Assembly: GCA_023391815.1 (NCBI GenBank)
Contig: JAEWAF010000123.1
Location: 1-20,111 of the forward strand
Reading direction: 5' to 3'
DNA length: 20,111 bases
DNA from: Pseudomonadota bacterium
GTDB lineage: Bacteria; Pseudomonadota; Gammaproteobacteria; Steroidobacterales; Steroidobacteraceae
The notes below the pieces were generated by a model that was given only the letters and a program-made list of their open reading frames with translations, did not search any database and was not told the DNA's origin. Shown here piece by piece: positions 1 to 6,931 of the stretch. Both the position numbers and the translations under genes were made by a program. Positions within the stretch are counted from its first letter, which is position 1. Each line of letters opens with the position of its first letter.

Positions 1-9
1 TTTCTTTGG

Positions 10-35
10 CTGGCCGGCGCTGCGCGCCGGGCCAG
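10..35. other. GC-rich stem-loop next to the tandem repeat
   Basis: The left arm is CTGGCCGGCGC at 10-20 and the loop is TGC at 21-23. The right arm is GCGCCGGGCCAG at 24-35, so 11 base pairs form with one bulged base. No T-tract follows on either strand, so it is not a textbook intrinsic terminator. It could still act as a 3' stem for the leftward cystathionine beta-synthase transcript. Confidence 0.45.
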
Positions 36-152
36 CAGGGATGATTTGCTTTGCCGAGCGGCGCAGGTAAGCCAGCAAGGATGCAGTGCTTTTGACAAGT
101 GGCGCAGGTCGGCAAGCAACGGTTGCATTACTTCACTTGGCGCCGCAGATAG
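31..152. repeat. Degenerate tandem repeat, three units of about 40 bp
   Basis: Three consecutive units can be aligned by eye. Unit 1 is 31-70 and unit 2 is 71-111. Unit 3 is about 112-152. Units 1 and 2 share GCCAGCA, GGATG, TGCTTT and GGCGCAGGT at matching places and are roughly 75-80% identical. Unit 3 is more diverged (GCAAGCAACGGTTGCA...CGCCGCAG). It overlaps the end of the cystathionine beta-synthase gene and includes its stop codon at 128-130. The left edge cannot be fixed because the window begins here. No coding potential is visible across the array. Confidence 0.5.
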
Positions 153-1492
153 TTGAGCACGTCGGAGCGCGTCACCAGGCCGAGGAATTTGTCGCCATCC
201 ATCACGGCCGCCGATGACAGCACCTCGAGCATGGCCACCAGATTGTTGAGCGTCTGACTCTTGTCGACGCGCAGGAACGTGCTGGTCATCGCTTTGTGCA
301 CCGGCTCGTTGAACCGTTCGGGATGGCCGAAGGCAAAGCGCAGGATGTCGTCTTCGGTGACCACGCCGATGAGCTTCTCTCCATCCATCACGGGCAACTG
401 CGAAAAGCCGGCGTTTCGTAGACGATTGTGCGCTGTCGTGAGCACATCGTTGGGCCCCACCGTGATCGTGGCGCGCTGGCCGTGCGGCCGGCCGATCAGG
501 TCGCGCAAGTCGCCGTACGTCTCGCGCTGAATGAAGCCCTGATCCTCCATCCAGAAATCGTTGTACAGCTTCGACAGATAACGCGCGCCGGTATCGCACG
601 CCAGAGTCACGACGCGCTTCGGTGTTTTCTGCTCACGGCAATAACGCAAGGCCGAAGCGAGCAACGTGCCGGTGGAAGAGCCCGCAAGCACGCCTTCTTT
701 CTGCAGCAACTCACGCGCGACCGAGAACGACTCGCTATCGGAGATGCTGTACGCGCGCTTGGTCATGGAAAAGTCGGCGATCTCTGGAATGAAATCCTCG
801 CCGATGCCTTCGACCAGCCATCCGGTCTTCTGAGTCATTTTGCCGGTCGTGATGAATTCCGCGAGGATGGAGCCTTGCGGGTCGGCGAGCACCAGCTCCA
901 CATGCGGCGCGTGTTTCTTGAAGAACGCCGCGAGGCCCGCGATGGTGCCGCTCGAGCCGACGCCGATCACCACGGCGTCCAGCTTCTGCTCCATCTGCTC
1001 CCAGATTTCCGGCGCGGTGGTGCGCTCGTGCGCCTTGGGATTGTCGGGATTGCCGAACTGATTGATGAAGTAGGCGTTGTGGCGCTTGGCGATGGCCGCG
1101 CCCAGGTCCTGGTAGTACTCCGGATGACCCTTGCCCACGTCCGAGCGCGTCAACACGACTTCGGCGCCGAGCGCGCGCAGGTTGAAGATTTTTTCCTGGC
1201 TCATTTTGTCCGGTAACACCAGAATGAGCCGGTAGCCCTTTTGCGCGGCGACCAGCGCCAGGCCCAGACCGGTGTTACCGGCGGTGGCTTCGACGATGAC
1301 GCCGCCGGGCTTCAGATCGCCGCGGCGTTCGGCCTCTTCGATCATGGACAGGCCGATGCGATCCTTGATAGAACCGCCCGGATTCATGTACTCGAGCTTC
1401 AGGAACAACTCGCAGGGACCCGTATCGAGCCGATTCAGCCGCAACATCGGGGTGCGGCCAATCATCTCGATCGTGTTCTGGTAAACGTGCAT
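128..1492 (-). CDS. Cystathionine beta-synthase-like PLP enzyme with C-terminal CBS domain pair
   Basis: Predicted 454-residue cytoplasmic PLP enzyme of fold type II that condenses serine (or O-acetylserine) with homocysteine, the first step of reverse transsulfuration. The catalytic domain (about 1-320) carries the PLP lysine in NPGGSIKDRIG (K43), the substrate loop TAGNTG and the phosphate-binding loop GVGSSGTIAG. Two CBS domains follow (LIGRPHG... to DDILRFAFG, then VHKAMTSTF... to SDVLNYLRRQVK), the layout of cystathionine beta-synthase rather than of plain cysteine synthase. The open frame extends to a TTG at 1510. ATG 1492 is preferred because GGAG lies six bases upstream of it. The gene is divergent from prmC with 45 bp between starts. 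No cystathionine gamma-lyase is beside it on the visible side. A cysteine-synthase activity cannot be excluded. Confidence 0.85.
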   Translation of the reverse strand: MHVYQNTIEMIGRTPMLRLNRLDTGPCELFLKLEYMNPGGSIKDRIGLSMIEEAERRGDLKPGGVIVEATAGNTGLGLALVAAQKGYRLILVLPDKMSQEKIFNLRALGAEVVLTRSDVGKGHPEYYQDLGAAIAKRHNAYFINQFGNPDNPKAHERTTAPEIWEQMEQKLDAVVIGVGSSGTIAGLAAFFKKHAPHVELVLADPQGSILAEFITTGKMTQKTGWLVEGIGEDFIPEIADFSMTKRAYSISDSESFSVARELLQKEGVLAGSSTGTLLASALRYCREQKTPKRVVTLACDTGARYLSKLYNDFWMEDQGFIQRETYGDLRDLIGRPHGQRATITVGPNDVLTTAHNRLRNAGFSQLPVMDGEKLIGVVTEDDILRFAFGHPERFNEPVHKAMTSTFLRVDKSQTLNNLVAMLEVLSSAAVMDGDKFLGLVTRSDVLNYLRRQVK

Positions 1493-1537
1493 GGAAGACT
1501 CCGTCGACAATCCAGTAGTGTTACTCCAGCCTCATTC

Positions 1538-2410
1538 ATGCCCGCCGTCAAATCCTCGCAAACCGTATCCGATGCTCTGCATACCGCAACGATGCTGTTG
1601 TCGCGGTCCTCGCCTTCCGCGCGCCTCGATGCCGAGTTGCTGCTGGAGTATGTGACCGGGCTGTCACGGACCAATTTCCGCGCGAACCCCGAGCGGGAGC
1701 TGCCTGCCAATGCCGGCTGGTCCTTTCAGCAGCTCGTCAAGCGTCGGTCGCAGGGCGAGCCGGTTGCATACATCCGCCAGCAGCAGGAGTTCTGGTCGCT
1801 GCTGCTGGAGGTGAGCCCGGCGGTGCTGATTCCGCGCCCGGAGACCGAGCTGGTCGTCGAGCGGGTGCTGGCACATATAAATAAAGAAGGCAGGGTCCGA
1901 GTTGCGGACCTGGGCACCGGAAGTGGCGCAATCGCGCTCGCCATCGGCTCCGAGCGGCCGCAAGCGGAAGTGGTCGCCATCGACGCGTCGAAGGATGCGC
2001 TGGAGCTGGCCAGCCGCAATATCGGGCGATTGCAGCTGACCAACGTCTCCTTATTACACGGCAGCTGGTTCGCGCCGCTGGCCGGCCGGAAGTTCGATGC
2101 GATCGCGTCCAATCCCCCCTACATCGCGCAGGACGATCCCGACCTCGCGCCCGAGGTCCGTAAGTTCGAGCCCGGCATGGCGTTGATCTCGGGACGCACC
2201 GGCTTCGAAGCCATCGACGTGCTGATCCGCGATGCGCCGACGCATCTGGAAGCGAACGGCTGGCTGGTGCTGGAGCACGGCTGGAAACAGGCGGAAGCGG
2301 TCCGACAGCGGCTTGTGCGCCAAGGCTTCGTTCACGTAACCTCGCACGCCGATCTGGCCGGCCACGAACGCGTCACCGAAGGCTGTTGGCCCGGCCCCCA
2401 ACGAGGATAA
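1538..2410 (+). CDS. prmC: Peptide chain release factor N5-glutamine methyltransferase PrmC (HemK)
   Basis: Predicted 290-residue SAM-dependent methyltransferase that methylates the GGQ glutamine of release factors RF1 and RF2 in the cytoplasm. The N-terminal helical domain (about 1-95) is followed by a Rossmann methyltransferase fold. Its SAM motif is ADLGTGSGAIALAIG, and the signature NPPYIAQDDPDL is the N-P-P-Y motif that binds the glutamine amide. The C-terminal WLVLEHGWKQ strand fits the family. ATG 1538 gives the usual family length; the frame is open further upstream but only antisense to the divergent gene. No strong ribosome binding site precedes it. prfA, its frequent partner, is not adjacent. 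The stop codon is six bases from the ppiB start, which indicates a two-gene operon. Confidence 0.93.
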   Translation: MPAVKSSQTVSDALHTATMLLSRSSPSARLDAELLLEYVTGLSRTNFRANPERELPANAGWSFQQLVKRRSQGEPVAYIRQQQEFWSLLLEVSPAVLIPRPETELVVERVLAHINKEGRVRVADLGTGSGAIALAIGSERPQAEVVAIDASKDALELASRNIGRLQLTNVSLLHGSWFAPLAGRKFDAIASNPPYIAQDDPDLAPEVRKFEPGMALISGRTGFEAIDVLIRDAPTHLEANGWLVLEHGWKQAEAVRQRLVRQGFVHVTSHADLAGHERVTEGCWPGPQRG

Positions 2411-2416
2411 GCGCCC

Positions 2417-2914
2417 ATGCTCGAATTCAAGACGTCCAAAGGCACCTTCACCGTCCAGCTGTTCGACAAGCAGGCGCCGATCACGGTGGAGAACTTCTAT
2501 CGCTACGCCGACGAAGGCTTTTTCGACGGCACCATCTTCCATCGCGTCATCCCGAATTTCATGATTCAGGGCGGCGGGCTGACCGAGGACCTGAAGAACA
2601 AGAAGGGTCACGAGCCGATCAAGAACGAGGCCGCCAACGGCTTGAAGAACAAGCGCGGCACGCTGTCGATGGCCCGCACCAATGACATCAACAGCGCGAC
2701 GTCGCAGTTCTTCATCAACGTCGTCGACAACGATTTCCTGGATCACAAGGGCGCGAGCAGCTACGGCTATGCCGTGTTCGGTCGCGTGGATTCGGGCATG
2801 GAGGTGGTCGACGCGATCGCCGCCACCAGGACCGGCAGCCGCAGCGGCTATCAGGACGTGCCGACGGAAACGATCACGATCGAGTCGGTTCGTCGCATCG
2901 AACCGAAGGCGTAA
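2417..2914 (+). CDS. ppiB: Cyclophilin-type peptidyl-prolyl cis-trans isomerase (PpiB-like)
   Basis: 165 residues, covering a single cyclophilin domain from end to end. It would catalyse cis-trans isomerisation of X-Pro bonds. Visible hallmarks are FHRVIPNFMIQGGG (catalytic Arg and Phe region), SQFFINV and YAVFGRV. There is no signal peptide, which points to the cytoplasmic PpiB type rather than periplasmic PpiA. The ribosome binding site GAGGA (2403-2407) overlaps the prmC stop codon with nine bases to the ATG, so translation is probably coupled. A terminator-like hairpin lies at 2982-3017, just inside the end of the convergent neighbour. Confidence 0.93.
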   Translation: MLEFKTSKGTFTVQLFDKQAPITVENFYRYADEGFFDGTIFHRVIPNFMIQGGGLTEDLKNKKGHEPIKNEAANGLKNKRGTLSMARTNDINSATSQFFINVVDNDFLDHKGASSYGYAVFGRVDSGMEVVDAIAATRTGSRSGYQDVPTETITIESVRRIEPKA

Positions 2915-2940
2915 CAAACAGAGGTATCGAGCGCCCGCCC

Positions 2941-2977
2941 GGCGAGCGGCAAAAGTCACGGCTTTTGCCGCCTCGCC
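2941..2977. other. Long stem-loop between convergent genes
   Basis: The left arm GGCGAGCGGCAAAAG (2941-2955) pairs with CTTTTGCCGCCTCGCC (2962-2977) around the loop TCACGG, giving 15 base pairs with one bulge. It lies between the end of ppiB and the end of the leftward beta-barrel gene, where it could help end transcription from either side. It lacks a free T-tract, so a terminator role is inferred from position only. Confidence 0.5.
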
Positions 2978-2981
2978 AGGA

Positions 2982-3017
2982 GGGTCGAGGCAGGATGCCC
3001 GACCCCGACTTTTATTT
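2982..3017 (+). terminator. Rho-independent terminator candidate for prmC-ppiB
   Basis: GGGTCG-A-GGC (2982-2991) pairs with GCCCGACCC (2997-3005) around the loop AGGAT, with one bulged A. After the stem comes CGACTTTTATTT (3006-3017), a T-rich tail on the plus strand. The tail overlaps the stop codon of the convergent outer-membrane gene at 3012-3014. Confidence 0.5.
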
Positions 3018-3791
3018 GAACAGCACCGACAGATTGATCACGTCGACGTCGCCCTCGCCGTTCTTCTCGTCGTCGCCCACATCGAAAAAGCGCTGATACT
3101 CGACGCGCAGCGCGAAGCTCTGGTTGATGTTCCAGGCCGCGCCCAGGCCGCCGAACAATTCGGTCTGGCTGGCGTCCACGCGACGATGCAGCAGATTGAA
3201 AACATCGCCCTGCGAGCCGCCGTCGATGTACCGCAACCGGTCGGTGACGCGCGTATCCGCATAATAGATACCGCCGCGCACGTGCAGATCGAAATGCGGG
3301 CCGAGCGGCAACATGCCGAGCACGCTGCCGGTCACGCCGGTGCTGGTGATTTGCTGGGAACGCTGGAAATTGCCATTCAATTGACGAGTGACATCCTGGC
3401 CCTTGTCATCGATGTATCGATAGGGGCCGCTGATCGAACCGCTCAAGGTGTACAGCAATTCGCCCAGGTCCACGTAACCGAGCTCGGCGGCGACCCATTT
3501 GTTGAAGCGGTATCCCACTTGCGCGCCCCACGGTGTGAGACTGTCATCGAGCGTGGAGGTCAGCGGCGTGGCGGCGAGATTGGTGCCCGGCCGGATCGGA
3601 ACCAGAGGCAGCTCGATCGCAAGCCGACGGCTGAAGAAGGCGTCGGCGTTGGCCTTGGAGCGGTACTCCATGTCCCCGCTGCCACCCCAAACGCCGAAAT
3701 AGAAGCCGCGATACTCTTCGGCGAACGCTGCCGAATTCGTCAGCACACAGCCCAACGCCAGGCCAGCCAGCAAGCCCGTTTTTTTGATCAT
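3012..3791 (-). CDS. Outer-membrane beta-barrel protein with signal peptide
   Basis: 259 residues from ATG 3791. The protein starts with a clear Sec signal peptide (MIKKTGLLAGLALGCVLTNS then AAFA|EE). The mature part has alternating aromatic and polar strands typical of a small eight-stranded OmpA/OmpW-like barrel: GFYFGVWGGSGDMEY, PWGAQVGYRFNKWVAAELGYVDLG, TGVTGSVLGMLPLGPHFDLHVRGGIYY, FGGLGAAWNINQSFALRVEYQRF. The final residues VDVINLSVLFK end in an aromatic residue plus Lys. The frame is open to 3959 upstream, but the signal peptide and an upstream GGAG (about ten bases before the ATG) fix the start at 3791. The function is unknown: it may be structural, a pore or an adhesin. A possible -10 box CATAAT lies on the minus strand at 3868-3873. 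Confidence 0.8.
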   Translation of the reverse strand: MIKKTGLLAGLALGCVLTNSAAFAEEYRGFYFGVWGGSGDMEYRSKANADAFFSRRLAIELPLVPIRPGTNLAATPLTSTLDDSLTPWGAQVGYRFNKWVAAELGYVDLGELLYTLSGSISGPYRYIDDKGQDVTRQLNGNFQRSQQITSTGVTGSVLGMLPLGPHFDLHVRGGIYYADTRVTDRLRYIDGGSQGDVFNLLHRRVDASQTELFGGLGAAWNINQSFALRVEYQRFFDVGDDEKNGEGDVDVINLSVLFK

Positions 3792-3931
3792 GTCTGAAGT
3801 TCTCCGTAAGTCCGTGACATCATTGCCGGAATCCGCCAATCCCGGATTTGGGGCGCGATGGTAGACGATTATGTGCAATCGAACAGCGACTGGATCACAC
3901 TTGCACGGCGCGTGACGCGCTTTCGTGATCC
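3792..3931. promoter_or_regulatory. Divergent intergenic region between the beta-barrel gene and mtgA
   Basis: This spacer must hold promoters for both directions. The minus strand has CATAAT at 3868-3873, about 75 bases upstream of the beta-barrel start, without a convincing -35. A short dyad AATCCG/CGGATT (3830-3848) lies in the leader on that side. GCGCGTGACGCGC (3908-3920) is a palindrome close to the mtgA side. None of these can be assigned to a named regulator. Confidence 0.25.
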
Positions 3932-3982
3932 ATGCCCGGTCCGTCATCCACAACAACATCCGCGCATCGCCGCCTACCCCGA

Positions 3983-4690
3983 ATGTTTCGTTTGCTCGCC
4001 TGGCTGCTGGCCCTGCTGCTGTTCCTGAGCGTCGGCTCGGTGGTTTTACTCAGATGGGTGGACCCGCCGACCACCGCGTTCGTCCTTCGCGAGCGGTTAT
4101 CGGCGGGCGAGCCGGGTAAACCGGCTTCGGTCCAGTATCGATGGGTGGACTGGGAGCGGATCTCGCCCCATATCAAGGTCGCGGTCATCGCCTCGGAGGA
4201 CCAGAAGTTTCTGGACCATCACGGCTTCGATTTCGATTCCATCAATGACGCGCTGGAGGATCGGGAGCGTGGCCGCCGAGTGCGCGGTGCCAGCACGTTG
4301 TCACAACAGGTCGCGAAGAATCTGTTTCTCTGGCCGGGACAGAGCTGGGTGCGCAAAGGGCTCGAGGCGTACTTCACGGTATTGATCGAGACGCTGTGGC
4401 CGAAGCGGCGCATTCTCGAGGTCTATGTGAACGTCGCTCAGTTCGGCAGCGGCGTCTTCGGCGCTGGCGCCGCCGCCGAGATTTTTTTCAAGAAGCCGGC
4501 CGCGCAACTCACCGCGCCCGATGCAGCGCTGCTGGCGGCAGTGCTACCCAACCCGAGGCGAATGAAAGTCCGGTCGCCGTCGGCCTACGTGCGATCGAGG
4601 CAGCTGTGGATCCTCGGGCAGATGCGAGCGATCGGCGGCGTTGGATTGTTGCGAGAGATCGATCCGCCGCCACCCAAGGCGAAACGGTAG
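3983..4690 (+). CDS. mtgA: Monofunctional biosynthetic peptidoglycan transglycosylase MtgA
   Basis: A GT51 glycosyltransferase that polymerises lipid II into glycan strands at the periplasmic face of the inner membrane. One N-terminal membrane anchor (about residues 3-22, LLAWLLALLLFLSVGSVVLL) is followed by the GT51 domain. It contains the catalytic-Glu motif SEDQKFLDHHGFD (E72), RGASTLSQQVAKNLFLWPGQ, and RRILEVYVNVAQFGSGVFGAGAAA. No transpeptidase domain follows, so it is the monofunctional type. The start is either ATG 3983 (235 residues, beginning at the anchor) or ATG 3932 (252 residues). The shorter form is chosen because the extra 17 residues are Ser/Thr/Arg rich and precede the anchor; neither start has a good ribosome binding site. 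The stop is directly followed by a palindromic element. Confidence 0.92.
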   Translation: MFRLLAWLLALLLFLSVGSVVLLRWVDPPTTAFVLRERLSAGEPGKPASVQYRWVDWERISPHIKVAVIASEDQKFLDHHGFDFDSINDALEDRERGRRVRGASTLSQQVAKNLFLWPGQSWVRKGLEAYFTVLIETLWPKRRILEVYVNVAQFGSGVFGAGAAAEIFFKKPAAQLTAPDAALLAAVLPNPRRMKVRSPSAYVRSRQLWILGQMRAIGGVGLLREIDPPPPKAKR

Positions 4691-4768
4691 AAAAAGGGGA
4701 CAGATTCAATTTCCCCTCAACTCGATGGCTGCGGCGAAACGAGACGAAATCGAATCTGTCCCCTTTTT
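4691..4768. repeat. Palindromic GGGGACAGATT-type repeat element between convergent genes
   Basis: AAAAAGGGGACAGATTC (4691-4707) is repeated in perfect inverted orientation at 4752-4768, giving 17-bp arms. Pairing continues imperfectly inward (AATTTC against GATTTC, then CTC and TCG). The element begins at the base after the mtgA stop and ends on the first base of the stop codon of the leftward hydrolase gene. It probably serves as a bidirectional terminator, with T-rich or A-rich ends on both strands. The GGGGACAGATT word resembles dispersed palindromes that often accompany REP-associated tyrosine transposases in gammaproteobacteria. That link is from memory and no transposase is present here. 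Confidence 0.65.
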
Positions 4769-5748
4769 TACCCGCGCACGACCTGCTGATCGATCGCGCC
4801 GAAGATGCTGCGACCTTCGCCATCGAACATCTCGATGCGTACCGAGTCGCCGAACTTCATGAAGGACGTGACCGGCTTGCCCTGCTCGATCTGTTCCAGC
4901 GTGCGACGCTCGGCGATGCACGCCGATCCCAGAGAACGGTCGTAGTTGGAGATCGTGCCGGAGCCGAGCACCGTGCCGGCCCGGGCATTGCGCGTCTTGG
5001 CGATGTGCTCGATCAAGCGGGCGAAGTCGAATGTCATGTCGACACCGCAGTTCGGCTGACCGAAAGGCTTGCCGTTCACGTGCACCACCAGCGGCAAATG
5101 AATCTTCGCGTCCGACCAGGCCGGGCCCAGTTCATCCGGCGTGACTGCCACTGGTGAAAACGCCGTGGCCGGTTTGGACTGATAGAACCCGAAGCCCTTG
5201 GCCAACTCCCCCGGAATGAGGTTACGCAGCGACCAGTCGTTCACCAACATGATCAGCTTAATATGCTCGAACGCGCCGTCGCGCTTCGTGCCCATCGGTA
5301 CGTCGTCCGTAATCACCGCGACCTCGCCTTCCAGGTCGATGCCGAATTCTTCGCTCGGCACAGGCACGTCATCGCGTGCGCCCAGGAAATCATCCGAGCC
5401 GCCTTGATACACCAGTGGATCGGTCCAGAAGCTTTCCGGCATCTGCGCGCCGCGTGCCTTGCGCACCAGTTCGACGTGATTGACGTAAGCGGAACCGTCT
5501 ACCCAATGATATGCACGCGGCAACGGCGCCATCGCGCGCGCTGGGTCGAACGCGAACGACTCCTTCACCTCGCCTTTTTCCAGCGCCGATGCCACATCGG
5601 CCAGCTTCGGCGCGATGCGCGCCCAATCATCGAGCGCAGCTTGCATGGTCGCCGCGATCTGCGGGACCGCCACAGCCTTGCGCAAATCGCGACTGACGAC
5701 CACCAACTGACCGTCGCGAGCAGAATTCTTCAGGGTAGCTAGCTTCAT
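4768..5748 (-). CDS. fahA: Fumarylacetoacetate hydrolase family protein, likely fumarylacetoacetase
   Basis: 326 residues. Its likely reaction is cleavage of fumarylacetoacetate to fumarate and acetoacetate, the last step of tyrosine breakdown. An N-terminal capping segment (about 1-75, starting MKLATLKNSARDGQLVVVS) precedes the FAH catalytic domain. The domain shows the metal-binding acidic residues in EFGIDLEGEVAVITDDVP, the VNDWSLRNLIPGE motif and the GSGTISNYDR loop. It is shorter than the roughly 420-residue animal-type enzyme and matches the shorter bacterial form. It is the third gene of a leftward operon, 40 bp after hmgA, and this position strongly favours the tyrosine-pathway role over other FAH-family activities. 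The stop codon overlaps the palindromic element at 4691-4768. Confidence 0.85.
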   Translation of the reverse strand: MKLATLKNSARDGQLVVVSRDLRKAVAVPQIAATMQAALDDWARIAPKLADVASALEKGEVKESFAFDPARAMAPLPRAYHWVDGSAYVNHVELVRKARGAQMPESFWTDPLVYQGGSDDFLGARDDVPVPSEEFGIDLEGEVAVITDDVPMGTKRDGAFEHIKLIMLVNDWSLRNLIPGELAKGFGFYQSKPATAFSPVAVTPDELGPAWSDAKIHLPLVVHVNGKPFGQPNCGVDMTFDFARLIEHIAKTRNARAGTVLGSGTISNYDRSLGSACIAERRTLEQIEQGKPVTSFMKFGDSVRIEMFDGEGRSIFGAIDQQVVRG

Positions 5749-5788
5749 ATTCCGGTTCAGCCCGAGGTCAAAGAACGCGCCTCAGCAG

Positions 5789-6916
5789 TCACTTCTGCTT
5801 CCAGCTGTCGACATATCCCGACCACTCGACGGCCGCCGCGGACTCGGTGATCTCCAGCGCATCGCGCGTATCGATCATCACCGCGTACTCATCCGTCGCC
5901 GGCTTCGACTGCACGAGCATATTCTTGAGCGCCTTCGGATGCGGACCGTGCGTGAAACCGCAAGGATGCAACGTCATCATTCCCGGCTTGATGTTGTCGC
6001 GCGAGAAGAAATCGCCGGCGTGATAGAACAGCACTTCGTCGTAGTCGTCGTTGTTATGGAAGAACGGCACCTTCAACGCGCCCGGATCGGATTCGAACGG
6101 TCGCGGCACGAACGTGCAGATCACGAAGCGATTGCCGACGAACGTGGTGTGCGCCGATGGCGGCAGGTGATAGCGATGACTCATCACCGGCCGGATGTCT
6201 TTCACATTGATGCGGACCACCGACAGATCGCCGTGCCAGCCGGTCGCATCCAGCGGATTGAACGGATACGTGACCTTCGAGATCGCATTGTTGCGCTTGA
6301 TGCGCACCTGCCAGCTGCGATCGTCGCTCTGCTGAGCCACGAACGCCGCATCCATCCGCGGCACATCCAGCATCGCCGGATCGAAGATCGCATGCCCGCC
6401 CAGCAAGCCTTTGTCGGGCAGCGCGTAGCTGGAGTTGGTCGCTTCGATCAACAGCGCGAACATGGGCTCGTTCAACTCGATGCGCCACATGGTGCCGCGA
6501 GGAATCACGACGTAGTCGCCCGCGGCGAGCGTCAGATGTCCATAGTCGCAATGAAACTCGCCCGCGCCTCGATGCACGAACAGCAGATCGTCGCCGTCGG
6601 CATTGCGCGCCAGATGATCCATCGACCTGGCCGCATTCCATACGCGCACGCGAACGTTCGCGTTACGCAAAATCTCCGCCGCTTGCCACGGCGACGCTTG
6701 ATCCTGCTCCAGCTTCGTCAGATCGAAGGCATGCGGACGCAGCGGTCCTTCGAACTCCACCCAGCCGGTCGGCGGATGCCGATGATGAAAAAACGCGGCC
6801 GGGCCGAAGAAACCTTCCTTACTGATCTCGCGCTCGAACGTCCCCTGCGGCAGGTCGGCATGCGCCTGCCGCGAGGCCGTACCTTCGACCCGAGATGGAG
6901 TGATGGGCCGTTTCAT
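5789..6916 (-). CDS. hmgA: Homogentisate 1,2-dioxygenase (short bacterial form)
   Basis: 375 residues. An Fe(II) cupin-fold ring-cleaving dioxygenase that converts homogentisate to maleylacetoacetate. The C-terminal region carries the expected metal ligands. These are H287 in FFHNNDDYDE, the acidic residues six and seven positions later (D293, E294), and H317 and H323 in TLHPCGFTHGPHP. The N-terminal segment GFFGPAAFFHHRHPPTGW and the central cupin GDYVVIPRGTMWRIEL also fit. It is shorter than the 430-450 residue HmgA of Pseudomonas and humans and corresponds to a shorter clade, not a truncation, since both ends are intact. The ribosome binding site GAGGTG precedes ATG 6916, and only 15 bp separate it from hppD. 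It is the second gene of the operon. Confidence 0.9.
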   Translation of the reverse strand: MKRPITPSRVEGTASRQAHADLPQGTFEREISKEGFFGPAAFFHHRHPPTGWVEFEGPLRPHAFDLTKLEQDQASPWQAAEILRNANVRVRVWNAARSMDHLARNADGDDLLFVHRGAGEFHCDYGHLTLAAGDYVVIPRGTMWRIELNEPMFALLIEATNSSYALPDKGLLGGHAIFDPAMLDVPRMDAAFVAQQSDDRSWQVRIKRNNAISKVTYPFNPLDATGWHGDLSVVRINVKDIRPVMSHRYHLPPSAHTTFVGNRFVICTFVPRPFESDPGALKVPFFHNNDDYDEVLFYHAGDFFSRDNIKPGMMTLHPCGFTHGPHPKALKNMLVQSKPATDEYAVMIDTRDALEITESAAAVEWSGYVDSWKQK

Positions 6917-6931
6917 GGCACACCTCAGTGG

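Noticed and set aside
1..152. CRISPR array
   Set aside because: The repeated units are degenerate and directly adjacent without spacers, there are no cas genes, and one unit overlaps a coding end.
3908..3920. GCGCGTGACGCGC palindrome as an operator near mtgA
   Set aside because: GC-rich short palindromes are common by chance at this base composition, and nothing else supports a regulator site.
3932..3982. Longer MtgA start with 17 extra residues
   Set aside because: The extra residues (MPGPSSTTTSAHRRLPR) precede the membrane anchor and have no ribosome binding site. It remains possible but is less likely than ATG 3983.
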